Source: Guadua angustifolia
Lineage: Eukaryota > Streptophyta > Magnoliopsida > Poales > Poaceae
Assembly: GCA_036346375.1 (NCBI GenBank)
Contig: CM070501.1
Span: forward strand, 38,522,539-38,586,538
Length of the DNA: 64,000 nucleotides
Reading direction: 5' to 3'
Positions 1 to 11,861 of the stretch are shown in pieces. Position 1 is the first letter of the stretch. The number at the start of each line of letters is the position of its first letter. The translations under genes and the position numbers were made by a program. The notes under the pieces are model-generated. The model saw nothing but the letters and a program-made list of their open reading frames with translations. It made no database searches and was not told where the DNA came from.

Positions 1-158
1 CGTGCAGGGGTTTCAGGGAGAGGATGAGGAGCAGCACCAGCACTCGGATCAGCGTGGACAGGAACCGGAACTCCACCACGAGGCCCGAACGCGGGAGGAG
101 CAAGGTCGACTACTCACCCGAGCGACAGTCCTCCGTGTTCCTCCTCACGGAATCATGA
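1..158 (+). CDS. Possible C-terminal end of an unrecognised gene (partial)
   Basis: The first 150 bases are GC-rich and read without a stop in the frame that uses base 3 as a codon start, ending at a TGA at 156-158. The peptide is basic and serine/arginine-rich and ends in ...SSVFLLTES. An AATAAA-like motif in an AT-rich tail lies about 130 bases downstream (near 292), which fits a 3' UTR. Another frame is open for longer (2-259) but runs on into AT-rich sequence, so it looks less coding. I do not recognise the family. The reading frame, and even the strand, are uncertain because only about 50 codons are visible. Confidence 0.3.
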   Translation, partial: CRGFRERMRSSTSTRISVDRNRNSTTRPERGRSKVDYSPERQSSVFLLTES

Positions 159-2710
159 CCTGTTCATTAAACTGGTTCATGTTACGAGATGTACATGCGA
201 ATCTATCGGTGCATGCGACGTTGGAGTTTTTTAGTTTGGCAGTGAGATACTACGGTTAATTTGGAGATTCTGCAGGTTGCTTCTCGTGTGGATAATAAAC
301 CATGTGTATCTTGTGTGTTTTGTACACCGATCTTTGGGTTATATACATACATGCATGATATTTTCAGCTAGCTAGCCGAAATCGGGTCCTCCACTCCGGA
401 TCATGAGTTTGTCTTTCGTTAGAACGATCAGATGGTACCGGCCGGCCCCATTTTCTTCCAAACGTACGAACGAGCAAGTGAGTTTTCTGGTACTACCCGG
501 ACTGTGCAACCCAGCACTCCAGCAGGTGAGAAATTTGCAGTTTGCACTGCACGGCTCTGAGTAGAATAATTTGGTAAGGAAGAACGGTCGTGGATAGTTT
601 GGGCCTCATTGTTTTAGTTTTGGATTCTTCAAAAGTTGATTATGGATTGTGGTTGTAGAGAATTAATTCTCGAAAAGTTGGAATCCAAAAACACATATGA
701 AATGGAATATAGATTCTAGTGTATATGGGTGGGCAGGATTGTGAGAATCGGATTATAGAATCAAATGTTTATTTTTTATTCTGCTTTTAGGGTCAGAATC
801 CATAATCAAAAGTTAAAACAAACAGGTGTACAAAGTGGTATATGTATGAGATGGTTTAAGAAAAAAGTTATGTGTGTGTTTGGTTATTTAAATGGAACCA
901 TCATATCCTGGATGGTGAGATAAAATTTGAGAAATATTCCCTGTAGATATTGAACTATTCCATTTACCCAAAACAATAAAACCAAATGGTACAGAATCAT
1001 TCCATTCCATTCAACCTTATCCCACCAATTAAACATATGTGAATCGATCAAGAGGAGAACACACATATGGCATGGCTGGCTCTGAGTCCTGAGAGGCGCG
1101 GCAGTATAACGAGAACTCTTCACTGTTGCACCCTCTAAAAATATTATTTTAAAATTAGTTCTGTGTGATTTTTTAAAAATATATTCTCGGTCCGTAAATT
1201 CCGTGCATGGAGAGCATGAAAAAAAAATCACGAGGCAAAATGAAATCCTGCGCCTCCACTCAGCACTAAATGTAAATGCCCCACTTGGTGTCTACGGAAT
1301 TCTATAGCAATACAAAAATTTTTTTAAAAAAAAAACACACGCTACAGTATCACGGAATTTCCTCTCCATGGTACTGTAGCACAGAGGAAGGCTATTTCCG
1401 TAAAATTTTAAATATGAGCTGTTTTTGATAACAAAAGGCCCAAATATGCAAGCATTTCGTATAATGAGGGCGGGCAAAACCAGCGCGACGTGAAAGGCGG
1501 CATCCCATCGCAGTACTCCAAGTCTACAGGCCCACACAGTGACACAGATCGGCTACACCCGAGGGCATGAGCTTGGCAGTGACGCAAGAACACTTGGCGC
1601 TAGGGGGCCAGTTGCCACAGTACGACGCCGTGTGAATACAGTGATTATCCAGCCCCTTTTATAGTTTTTTTTTCAGAACTAGCCTCACAGATGCATTTAT
1701 AAAAATAGCTCTCTCTTTTAATGTGAAAGACACGACAGATAACATGTGTCTCCTATCGTGCCTGAGGAGTGTAGGAGAAGGCTGGCCCCGTAGTAGTGCG
1801 GCACAACATGCGCAACAGGTAAATGCGAAAGGAATCCTATCGTTCTCTCCATACGCTGAAGCACGTCCTACCGCACATTTCCGTGCTTACGTGTCGTCTA
1901 CGCACCTTTCGCGGTTAGAGAGGGGACTATTTTTGCAAATGTATTCGTGGGGATTTAGAGTCTGTTTGATTTATTTGTAATGGTTATCAATTCTTACTTT
2001 ACTAAATTTTGCTAGTGTTAGTCAAATTTGATAAGCGTTAGATTTGCTATCAAATTTTAGTAAGATTCTCTTTCTCCCTTGACTATCTAGTTTATTTTTT
2101 ATCAATCTTTAGTCAGAATATTGATAGTTAATTTGATAACTAAAATTTTAGTAAAATTTAATAAAACAAATTTATCATCAAACCAAGCAAACACTGAATT
2201 TGCCAAAACAACGTCCAACACGGATACGGGCTATATAAGCACAGTGGTCACGCGGTGCAGCGCAGGTCGGGAGGCGCGCGAGCCGCCCGGGGAGGTAGCG
2301 CGCCGTGTGCAGATGGGGATTGTCCCGGAAATAATTCGGCGATCGGCATCGAATCATCGATGGTAACCACACCAGTTGGCAGCTGCACGTGTTATTTCCC
2401 AACCCAACAAATCAGAAACAACAACGACCGATCGTTCTGAACCGGCCAAGCACCCATCTGCTAATTAAAGCAAGCCTAAAAACAGCCCGCTAGCCCAGCC
2501 AAGAATCCTTGTCGATGTTTCCAAGGCTAAGCCCGCCTGCCTAAATAAAGCGCATCAAAGCCTCCCCATCGCAGCTATACATACCCCGCCTTAACCACTC
2601 TTCCTTCCCATCCCAAAGCACCCAGCTCGCTAGCTTCTTGATCTTGCCCACCCCCTAATTAACATCTTACAATAATTCTTGAGCATCTACCAAGAAGCTA
2701 GCTAGCAGAA
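159..2710. other. Intergenic region, no gene recognised
   Basis: This stretch is AT-rich with short spurious open frames. It contains a Tourist-like MITE (601-826, listed separately). The last part (about 2220-2710) is the likely promoter and 5' UTR of the arabinogalactan-peptide gene at 2711: a TATA-like CTATATAAGC lies near 2229-2238 and a closer TATACATA near 2575. The closer one is at a more usual distance from the ATG. Confidence 0.5.
601..826. mobile_element. Tourist-like MITE, copy 1
   Basis: The ends are GGGCCTCATTGTTTTAG on the left and AAAACAAACAGGT on the right, which are inverted relatives of each other. Internal words (attctagtgtatatgggtgg, the gttgtagagaa block, and the cagaatccataatc block) recur in reverse complement in the element at 23742-23970, so both are copies of one family in opposite orientation. 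That second copy has a clean TTA target duplication, which places the family in the PIF/Harbinger (Tourist) group. Here the flanking duplication is not clear, so the exact borders are approximate. Confidence 0.55.
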
Positions 2711-2902
2711 ATGGCCGCCACCCTCAAGCTCAGGATCCTCTCCGCGGCTGCCGCCGTCGCCGTCGTGGCCTCGTCCTTGGTCTGTTTGGCCACCGCGGCT
2801 GAGGCGCCAGCTCCCGGCCCATCCTCCGGAGCCACCGGGACCGCCCCGGCCGTCGCTGTTGGCACGCTCGCCGCCGCTGCCGTTGGGTACCTCTTCTGCT
2901 GA
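2711..2902 (+). CDS. Arabinogalactan peptide (AG-peptide), GPI-anchored
   Basis: The 63-residue product has the whole AG-peptide layout. Residues 1-30 form an alanine-rich signal peptide ending in ATAA. Residues 31-42 form a very short mature region, AEAPAPGPSSGA, with Ala-Pro and Gly-Pro pairs of the kind converted to hydroxyproline and O-glycosylated. From about residue 43 a small-residue site leads into a hydrophobic tail ending GYLFC, which acts as the GPI-attachment signal. The expected product is a plasma-membrane/apoplast proteoglycan peptide of about a dozen residues. The length fits the family (about 58-70 residues) and the ATG opens directly into the signal peptide. A paralogue lies at 5048-5242 on the other strand. 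The single exon and the GC-rich coding region in AT-rich flanks are typical. Family assignment is confident; the specific Arabidopsis counterpart (AGP16/20/22 group) cannot be told. Confidence 0.88.
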   Translation: MAATLKLRILSAAAAVAVVASSLVCLATAAEAPAPGPSSGATGTAPAVAVGTLAAAAVGYLFC

Positions 2903-5047
2903 GCTGCGCGCGCGCGTCTGCTTGACCAGTCGCTTCGCCGCCGCGGAGTTTATACAATGATTCAAGCTAAACAAGAGCCCAGGAGCGATAGAGGAAAATC
3001 CAAAGTGCATTTTTTTAACCAGTATGTTATATGTGGTGTTGTTGGGCATACGTTCTGATCGATTGAAGTACTGAAGTACACATTTTCCGGTTGCGAGTGT
3101 ATGTATCTTCTTTCATGTACTTGCGACTTGTGTACACAGCTACATCTGAAGTAATACAGTGAGCCTATATCTTTATTCACTGTTAATGACGTTGTCTACG
3201 ACCATCAAATGATCGATTCCAGTAAATTGTTCTGGGGGACTAACCCAATCAAACATGTCTCAATGCAGTCCTATCTTACAGTTCTGAATGCTGCATGCTG
3301 GCCTGGCCCATGCATGCTACATGGTCCACTAGTTTATGTTATGGTTAAGTGTCCTTGACGCTGCCGTAGGTCATTACATGGAAAAGATGATCTGGACACA
3401 CAATTGATGTATCTATTGACCAGATCGAGTAAGCTGTCCAACATCCATTTTTGATCTGTTTGTCTGATGGTTTGCCCATTCCAGTAGCGGCTCGATTTTC
3501 AGGATGAATTAGCCAAACTTTTTTGCGCGTCCTCCATTTAGTTGTGGCCTCCCAACTCAAAATCTGACAGGGTCATATTGTTTATTTCGCTCATGCAGCA
3601 GTAATGGATTATTTATCGCATTATTTGTTTCTTTCATTTTAACAAAGACGTTCGGATCGGAGTTCCTGCAGGGACTTGAATAATCCCCACAACCCAGCCT
3701 CAAATTCAAGGAAAATAATTCCCCTTAGGTCATGACCGTTTCAGAACTCAGATCCAAACATTAAGACAGTTGGCACATGGACGTGTCTACGATGGTTGTG
3801 AAGTCCTGGCTGCCCGGGAAGCACAGAGTTTGTATCTGCAGCTTTTGCGAGATTGAAATAAAAATGTCTTGCAGTCGATCTTTGCTTAGTTTCACCCATC
3901 AATTTTTCCAATGGACAACATAGTTCTCAAAAAAATTGCCACCACACTAGATGCACGTACGGTCTGGGGTTTTCTGCATCTAGCTTTTGGTATTGTTGGT
4001 CCTTTCAGTGTTTCTAATATGTTTGGAGACTGGCTTGTTTGTTTTGAAAAGGATCTTAAAAATATCGCTTTACAGCTGCTATCATTTGTTGGTCTCTTTG
4101 GTTAAGCAGGAATGATATAGTTTTTAAAAGGAAATCATACTCATCCCCATTGCAGGTTATTTATGCTACTACCCACTGGCTGCAAACTTGGGCTGTTCTT
4201 TAGAAGCCGGAATTATGAACTATTATGTTGGCGGTTACGCAACGGTTAGTGCAGGTGGCCTTGGATTTCTATTCCTAGGCGTATAGGTGGCGGTCTAGTC
4301 TTCGGATTACTAGTTACTAGAGTGTGCATGTTATTTCTTTTTTTCTCTTTTTTCTATGGGTCGTGTGCTTCTTGATAAGCAGAAGCAGGGAGAAATTTCA
4401 AGGATTTGTATCACCTTGATGTAATATTTTTGAAATTAATAAAATCTTCTTTAAAAAAAACACTAGATGCGCACTGTACACGCGATAGTTTTTTTCTTGA
4501 GAGTTGGGATCGTGTGTGTCAGCGAATATCTCGCCTCTCCAGCAGCTCAACGTTATCTTGTGGCTCATCGTTATCTTCTGTTTGTTGATTCATGCATGCA
4601 GCTGTTAGATGCAGCTGGTTCTCCTGTAATTGCGCCCCTGTTTTTTGCGCAACTCCTCTCACGTTGTAACGTGCTGCGGCACGATGTTGTAATTGCCTAT
4701 TAATAGGCCTCTCAGTTAATGGAAGGCGCGCTGCGCTGATTATTCCATCCCTTATTACGTTCGCAGTGTGTGCACATGATTTTGGGAACACAAGGTTGTC
4801 TACTAGATTTCACAGGATGTGTGCCATTTGCACTTGCAAATTGCAACCGAAAGATAAGAAAATATATGAATTTGATAGTCAATGTATACACATGTTCAAT
4901 TACAAACCTCGAATCAAGAAATGATTCGCATCCATATGCTCAACAAACAACAGATCTCAGAACGAATAAGCATGAGCAGAATCACACCACCACGCGGCCG
5001 GTGAGGTGCGGCGCCGGCCATGCACACACAGAGTACACACATCCCAC
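2903..5047. other. Intergenic spacer between convergent AG-peptide genes
   Basis: This spacer holds the 3' UTRs of both AG-peptide genes and a truncated LINE (3961-4460). The remaining sequence is AT-rich without a recognisable gene. Confidence 0.5.
3945..4470 (+). mobile_element. 5'-truncated LINE (non-LTR retrotransposon) 3' end with target duplication
   Basis: The body is about 3961-4460. One frame encodes WSLWLSRNDIVF followed by ...VIYATTHWLQTWAVL and a stop, the signature of the zinc-binding/tail region at the C terminus of plant LINE reverse transcriptases. The element ends with a polyadenylation-like AATAAAATC and an A tract (4453-4460). CACTAGATGC occurs just before the body (3945-3954) and again directly after the A tract (4461-4470), as expected for a target-site duplication by target-primed reverse transcription. 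Upstream in the same region the frame is broken by stops. It is a dead fragment lying between the two AG-peptide genes. Confidence 0.8.
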
Positions 5048-5242
5048 CTAACAGAAGAGGTAGCCGAAAGCCGCGGCGGCGACCGACACGGCGGTGAAGA
5101 CCGGGGCTGCAGCAGTGGCGCCGGACGTAGGCGCCGGGGCGGGCGCGTCGGCCGCGGAGGCCATGCCGACAAGAGACGAGGTGACGACCACGGCCGCAGC
5201 AGCCGCGGCGAGGACCTTGGCCTTCAATTGCCCTGCTGCCAT
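5048..5242 (-). CDS. Arabinogalactan peptide (AG-peptide), GPI-anchored, paralogue 2
   Basis: The 64-residue product is collinear with the one encoded at 2711-2902. It has a signal peptide (about 1-31, ending ASAA), a mature core DAPAPAPTSGAT with three Ala-Pro pairs, and a hydrophobic GPI signal ending in GYLFC, identical to the paralogue's last five residues. The core differs by APAPAP in place of APAPGP, so the number of hydroxyproline glycosylation sites may differ. The two genes converge, about 2.1 kb apart with a LINE between them, which fits an inverted local duplication. On the minus strand a TATATAA box sits at about 5371-5377, roughly 130 bases upstream of the ATG. Family assignment is confident. 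Confidence 0.88.
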   Translation of the reverse strand: MAAGQLKAKVLAAAAAAVVVTSSLVGMASAADAPAPAPTSGATAAAPVFTAVSVAAAAFGYLFC

Positions 5243-5370
5243 CTCCGTCAGCTTCTCGAGAACTCTTCACAGATTGGGAGGAGGTGAAGAGCAGCTTCAA
5301 GAAGCTACAAAAAAAACTTTTATTGTTGCTGTTGTTTCGGTGGATGGCAAAGAGGGGAAGTGGCGAGCGT

Positions 5371-5377
5371 TTATATA
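5371..5377 (-). promoter_or_regulatory. TATA box of AG-peptide paralogue 2
   Basis: Read on the minus strand the sequence is GTGTATATAAACG, a good plant TATA box about 130 bases upstream of the ATG at 5242. Inferred from sequence and position only. Confidence 0.5.
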
Positions 5378-5719
5378 CACGGCTGCGGGGGACGGACGTG
5401 ACGCCGCGTTTAGGCGGCCTGCCTAAATATAAGCTGGCGAACGGGAGGACGGCCGGCTGTCGCGTACCTGGCTTTGGTAACCGATCGGTTGGGCTGGCAA
5501 GGCGCGTTCATCATGTACGTACATATTCATGTGCGCGCGAGTGATTTCCGGCGCCGGTGGGGGGTTGGTGCTCCCGGGCCCGTCGTTGCGTTGGAGCAGC
5601 GGAATCATTGCGCGGCGCGGCACATGGCGGCAGCTCTGCCGTGCTGCCTGTGCTGGCCTCTGCGCGCGGCGGTACAAACGATTTTACGATTGCCAGGTGT
5701 TCGGGTTGGAGATTGCTTA

Positions 5720-6064
5720 GGGTATATACAACAGTAATTAATGAGCCGTCTGTAAGTTGTCACGTAATCTTTATCATTCTATGTGGCATAGAATTAATGA
5801 GGAGAGAGGCGCTTGCCGTCTCTTTGCGAGAGGACGGCAGTGGCTCGTGCTTCGATGCAAAACGACGGCTCCGTCGTCCGTTGTAGGAAAGAAGCCGTCT
5901 ATATACTCATACTTGATCACGGTAATTTATGGGCCCATGCATAAATTAATTAGTTTATAGACTGCTTGACAGACAAGCTATTGTAGAAGTTGTCTGTTTT
6001 GTTGTCTTTATGCGACATGACATACACTTATAGACAGTAACTATCTAGACTGTTGTACATGCTC
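5720..6064. mobile_element. Tourist-like MITE with TTA target duplication
   Basis: The left end GGGTATATACAACAG and the right end CTGTTGTACATGCTC are inverted repeats, each flanked by TTA (5717-5719 and 6065-6067). The 345-bp body has no coding capacity. The 3-bp TTA duplication and the terminal sequence fit PIF/Harbinger-derived MITEs. Confidence 0.75.
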
Positions 6065-6286
6065 TTAGCAAGGCCACGTCTGTGGGGGGCGTGTTCGCAT
6101 TTGTCACGTTGGTTTTATTGGTTCGCTCTTCGCTGCAAATCCAATGGGTTTTTGCTGTCACAATATGCTACCATCACTCTATCAGTCACTGTTTCCTTTC
6201 CCTACGAGAAATCAGTGACAGTCGGATCGGTCGGTTGAATTGTCCGATAACAACTCTTTTCTTTCTTTATTATTTCTTTTCTTTTT

Positions 6287-6324
<38 letters not shown>

Positions 6325-7797
6325 GATACCATCTCTTTTCTTAGCATGTAGGTTTCTCAAATGCAATCCAATACGGTCCAGTTTGATGAGGCCAACACAA
6401 GTTCTCCAAGGCTGGATAGGCTACACCTCTTGACAGTGGTAGAGCCAAAAAAAATTTGGAGTCTGAGCAATACTAACTATGGGCTATGATCAATAAGAAC
6501 GTGTAAACAAAAAAAAAATCTCCTTATTTTTGAAATTCAATAGCCGGCAGTTCAATTCAAATATTCAATGATTGAACAAAGCAACAAAACAAAGAGAAAC
6601 GATTAGGATCTATGCCAAACCTTCTTGGTAGCTTCTTCTTTTCTTGGCTTCTTGCCCGGCTGGCCCCACATACCACATGGACACACCTCGCTGCCCACCT
6701 CGCCAGCGGCGGCCCGGTGCAAAGAATCCAACCCAAGGTCCCAAGTGCAAGCCAACGAGACGCTTGAGTAGGCGAGTCCCGAGCCCCAGCCGGCCAGAGG
6801 GGAGCCACGCTGAGCGAGGAAGGAGGGAGAAGCGTTGTGTTGCTCTCGCTCTATTCCATGATGGTGCGACACGATCTGGGAAGTAAGTGCGTTCACCATG
6901 GGCTGCCGGCTTGGATCCAACGTAAATATGTAAGGGGATGATGGCCCAGAAGTCCAAAGGGAGAGGACGTGCGATGGCCCAACCCAAGGAGTGTGGCCCA
7001 CGACTCGCCTTGCCTGGAGACGCCCTGCCCTGTTCATCCCTTTCAGCGGCGGCAGAGCTCAATGGGTTCCAATAGAGGTTCACCGGTGAGTTTGGGGACA
7101 GTCGCCCGCTCTGCCCAGAGGTGACTCTGCCGCTGCCTCCTGAATCCTGATCCAGTCCATTGGGGCCGACGGCCTACTAGAAATGCGAATGCAGTCCAAA
7201 AGGAGGAAGAACCGAGAGAGGAAACACACAGCAACAACTCAAGACATCTCGAGAAACAATAAAGCAACGAATGACTCATCTTCCTTGATCAGTTATTCAG
7301 TTCTTTGCACAAATATTGTGCGCCCCTGCGAGAGCAAGCTAGAAACACACACTTGCATGTGCTCAAAGCAAACAACAACAAAAACATAGAAATGCTAATG
7401 ACACTTTCGGATAATTGCCAAAGATTCACTTTTGTTTTCTTTTTTGTCCTTCTTGCCATGAGGGATGAAAGAATTGCATCCCAATGCATTCTTACAGAAA
7501 AACGAGTACTCAAAAGAGGGGTGCGCTCCAAGAGGCCCATCACCACACTCATCAAGCCTGCGCAATGAAATGCAGCACCTTCATTCTACCACAGTCCACT
7601 CTATCTTAGCAGCTCAAAAAGAGGTGCTAAACGGTGGCCAAATTAATTTGAGAGCAGCGCGCCAGCGCCATAAACTAACTAATTAACCATGTATTCGTCC
7701 GACTCCTATGTACATCAGAAGCATACTACTTCACCTCCCATGGCCATGGCCATGTCGGCCTTTCCTTATTCAGTGAACGCCGATGCGTTCTGGTTCC
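6065..7797. other. Intergenic region, no gene recognised
   Basis: The stretch contains an (AG)n microsatellite at 6292-6321 and a GC-rich patch at about 6640-7140 with several overlapping open frames on both strands, none with a recognisable protein. The last few hundred bases would be the 3' UTR side of the minus-strand gene at 7798-8129. I see nothing else. Confidence 0.45.
6292..6321. repeat. (AG)n microsatellite
   Basis: An uninterrupted AG dinucleotide run of about 15 units. Confidence 0.9.
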
Positions 7798-8129
7798 TCA
7801 TCGCGTCAGCCTCAGCACCGGCGGCGTCGGCGGCGGCAGGCCTTGGGACTCCACGAGGATCGACCACAGCACGTGCACGTCCTCGCACTGGCACGACTTC
7901 ACATCGTCGTACAGGATGTAAATCCCTCTCTCTGCAAACAACGAAGTATTCACGCATTAATTCCTCCACGGAACAAAATACAGATACATGCATGATATAT
8001 GATAGTACATCATCACACATCGGAATCGGAAGAACATATAGATTGACGAAACATACTCTTCCGTTGCACCGCGTTCATGCGGCACCAGAGCTTCCTCAAC
8101 GGGGAGAAGAGGGACCGGAGCCACCCCAT
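7798..8129 (-). CDS. Conserved plant microprotein of 68 residues, two exons
   Basis: Exons on the minus strand are 8129-8057 and 7931-7798. The start context gives MGWLRSLFSPLRKLWCRMNA. Exon 1 ends ...CGGAAGA before a GT, and exon 2 begins after a TTTGCAG acceptor; the join completes a Lys codon and continues RGIYILYDDVKSCQCEDVHV. The protein ends ...PPVLRLTR before TGA. A basic, tryptophan-containing N terminus followed by the GIYILY-D-DVKSC-EDVHVLWSILVES block is a pattern I associate from general knowledge with a small uncharacterised plant family of about 65-70 residues. No function is known to me. No signal peptide or clear membrane helix is visible; residues 1-16 could form a short amphipathic basic helix. 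Both exons are too short to stand out as single open frames. The clean splice phase and conserved-looking sequence support a real gene. Confidence 0.75.
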
Positions 8130-8830
8130 GCTGAACCTCCTTGGCCGTCTTCTGCATCTCACATTTGTAGCTCCAGACGGAAGCGAAGGAATTAATCGTG
8201 AAGAGCATGTGATAGACTTGCAGAGAAGGCAGGTAGTGTGGTGCGCATGTATGAGTCCGACAGGTAAAGTAACCAGAGGCTTTGCCTTGCTTTACACTTG
8301 GGTAAAGCCTCGCACACTGTTCTTTCGTTTCTCCCTGCCTCACCACACCAGACTCCCTTGCGACTCGATCATACGGCGAGCCGCGCGTGCTGCATGCCGT
8401 TCTCTCTCTCTACGGTGCCCAGTCGTTTTCACAGATCTCTCGCGTACGACCCTTCCCTCTCACGGCTCACGTTCTCAACACATGTAAAGAAGCTAGCGCG
8501 CGTGTATTGTACTTGTAGGAGTACACAGCAACATCTTCTGCCTTTCGTCGTTAGCCTGATTTAAGATACTAACTAGGTATACTCAGCAGAGGGAGTCATT
8601 GCTGGTTTCTTCTGTGTATTGTTCACCAGTGGACTACGCAACATATCCCAGGGTTAAATAAACCGAAGCGAGGACGCTGAACACTTCCCTCACAAGCTGC
8701 CCCTCCTCATGATGCCGCTTAGACCAACGCGCAGAGACGGGGGAACGCACGCACATGCAGAGAAAATTTCTTACGACGCACGGCATCAATTAGGCCATGT
8801 TTGGACGCACGGCTAAAATTAATCTAATTA

Positions 8831-8922
8831 ACCGTACGTGGATACGCGAGCGAGCAACAAACGAACAAAATAACATAACCGTACGTGGATACGCGAGCGA
8901 GCAACAAACGAACAAAATAATG
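8831..8922. repeat. 47-bp tandem direct duplication
   Basis: The block starting ACCGTACGTGGATACGCGAG at 8831 recurs at 8878 with essentially no change apart from its right edge, giving two head-to-tail units. The near identity suggests a recent slippage or duplication event. Confidence 0.85.
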
Positions 8923-10080
8923 CATGGAACCGACGAGACGATCGACGCAGCTCAAGTCTCTAACCACGAACCATCTCCCCGTGAAAAAGTAGCTCGTTAT
9001 CCATGTGATCTCTTTTAAATTCCCGTGCGCTCCCTCGTGTTGGTGTGGTTGCGGCCGTGCCCGTGCGTCTATTTGGTCCACCTGAGAAGGATCTGCACCT
9101 CGCCGTCGCGGAAAAGCGCGCGTGAAAAAACTGTGGTTTCGCTAAAGACAAGGTGAAGGGGCGCTTTGTTTCTTGATTAAGCATGATTAGGGTGGGCCTT
9201 TTGGGATTCTTTGAAGTGACGCGAGGTGATGGTCTGCATGGCCAATATAATATGCTAAATGTGCATTATTTGGCTTTAGCATAATCAGTAGCTAAGCTAT
9301 CAATAGTTCTGTAGAAGGGAAATCTGACATTATACCTTCCAAAAGGTTAGAAGCAGCTATTGCTCAAAGAAGAGAGGTTGTTACTCTATACCTATTAGCT
9401 AGCATATGCTTTGTGCTATTTCCTTGTTTTTATTATTAGTACATCATTGTTTGCCACAAGTAGATCTGGTCGAATGGGTTGTGCCTTTTTGAGCTGCCCT
9501 AGGCATGGCCACCAAGCATGCCCAAAGCACGAGTATAGCATGAATGTCTTTGGACTAGGCCGACATAACAAGAATGATTGGACGTGTCAGGTTTAGAAAC
9601 TTAGTCCGATAGGCAGTATAGTTGAATACTCCAACTTTGCCACAAGAGGAAAATAGAGAGGAATCCCATTCTTACACTCTTAACACTTTCTTTCTATAGA
9701 CAATTATTAAGTAACTACTATTTCATAATTAACTTGTTTAAGAAAAACTATTTCATCATTGTGTATTACATGCCCTTAAATATAAAATATGGCTCATCAT
9801 CATGGCTTCCATTTGGCATTGTAGTTGGCTATGGTAACATCGTGTTCGGTAGAACCGCTTTCAAATGTTTTCGTTACTTGGTTGTTCTTCTTTTTTTCCA
9901 GATTTAAAAAAAAAAGATTAGCGGGAGCTCTGCTACTCATTTACAAGTAAGACAATAGTAGCAACAATAGTAACCTAATTACTGTAGGTTGCTGTGAGGC
10001 CATCGGAAACACAGTTGACACAGTTAACAACGGGAGACGCTAGTTAGCCTAACTCAGGAATTCTATCACAAATTATGTCA

Positions 10081-10319
10081 GCACGTTGAAAACTGAGGTT
10101 CCTAATAACACAAGAAGATTTACTTGCTTGTTCTAAACCACGTTGAAAAACGAGGTTCCTAATAACACAAGAAGATACATGTGTAGTTACCACAAATACA
10201 ACATAGTCTGCTAAATTTTCATATGATTTAGAAGAGAGGATTGAAGGCAAAAGTCTACCACAAATACAACATAGTCTACCACAAATACATGGGATGACTC
10301 TCAAAACCTGGAAGAGAGG
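10081..10319. repeat. Cluster of interspersed direct repeats
   Basis: The block CACGTTGAAAA-C-GAGGTTCCTAATAACACAAGAAGAT occurs twice (about 10081 and 10139). The block TACCACAAATACAACATAGTCT occurs twice and in part a third time (about 10189-10285). The block GAAGAGAGGATTGAAGGCAAAA occurs twice (about 10230 and 10311). Several short duplications are layered on one another. Confidence 0.7.
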
Positions 10320-11861
10320 ATTGAAGGCAAAAAGACCATGGTACTCCTGGTTTTAACGCTTCATGTCTATTTGTTTTTTCATCCTTTCTTTTTATACACA
10401 AATTTTTGAATAATGTTTACACAGTAAGGATAGTCAAAGTTTTGTCAATTCTGCTCATCTAATAGTTTCATACATATCTAATCTTCTTGTATAATAACAA
10501 CTAGAGATAATTTTAACATAAAAAAGTATAGACATCGAAATTCTCGAGTCTAGACGTGGAGAATAATGACGCATTACATTTTTTTCCTCAATCCCCATGA
10601 GATCCGCACATACTTCATTGTACTAGCTAGCCAAACAGGGGACATAGAAAGGAAAATCTGATGCAATACTTCGAACACCTAATGATCATTACAATGAAGA
10701 ACTGGCCAAAAAAAAAAAAAGCTAGCAGCACCATCGGAGAACCCCACTAGGAATGACAAACTTGCGATGCTTTCAGAAAAGCTCGGACCACGAATCAACT
10801 CGAGTTTTCTCTCGTTGTCCCGTAGTGTCATGAGCCCTCTCCCTAAAACAATAAAAGGGTGGAACCAATATCTTAAGACCCAGGAGTAGAAGAGAGCAGT
10901 AAGATTTCAGGGCAAATTGCTATCCACAGGTGGATCGAATGAATTGAGCAAACCATTCCATATCCGATATCCTTTGTTCGTAGCAATTCATGCGGCAAGC
11001 ATCAGAGTTCAGCATACTGACTATTGATTTCACTATCGTAATTCGACGTACTGATTTCATTATCGTAATTCAACATACTGACCTATGAACAATGGAAAGA
11101 ATTGCATCCGACCGCGAAATTTTTCTAGTAGTAATTAGCATAAAGCATAATCATCCAAAACACTAATGTTCTTGTCTAATTGAACTTCAAGCAAACAAGT
11201 AGCGTAGCAACTAGCAAGCACAAGTCATCATTTTCAAGGATTCATGGATAAAAAAACGAGCAGTACCATAATCAATTGGTTCATAAAAAAACTGCGATGA
11301 ATCACTATCATATATGTTAGAAATTGGCCTTTATTTTATTTAAAATTTCAAAGTATGCATGCTTTAGTACTATATTGCCTAACCAAGTAGAGAGAAGACA
11401 ATTTATAAGGTGAAATCTTTGCCACTCGTCGAATATGTAACACATGGCATGAGAATGGCATAGGTGGACTTTGGCTAAGCATACACGCTCACGTGTATTC
11501 ACGTGTGAAAAATCGTGTATTTATGTGTGAAAATCGTATCTTAGAGTGTCTCCTGGCACATCGAATCCACATTTCATTTTGCTAAATCATATAATTACCT
11601 TTTTATTCATTCTATTTAAATATAATTTAAACATATGTTTCAATCGGCTTAATTGTCGTAATGCAGTCAATTACTAGTGAGTAATTGTGCATTCATTTGA
11701 TATAATATCATCAAACACTCATCTATTTAAAGATTACAGGCCACAGACATTGAATTCCTGCATTATTCTTCCTCCTCTTCTTTAGATTGTTGTATTGTAG
11801 TGTTGAGCAGCTGAACCTCACAGGCCTTCCTTCTCGACATGCTTTATAAAGAAGGGTGAGT

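Noticed and set aside
6557..7083. Overlapping minus-strand frames of 144 and 157 codons
   Set aside because: The two frames are mutually shadowing in a GC-rich patch and neither resembles a known protein.
8751..8800. CGACGCACGGCATCAATTAGG as a possible second Helitron 3' end
   Set aside because: It lacks the terminal CTAG and no TCTCTAC-type 5' end is found within range.
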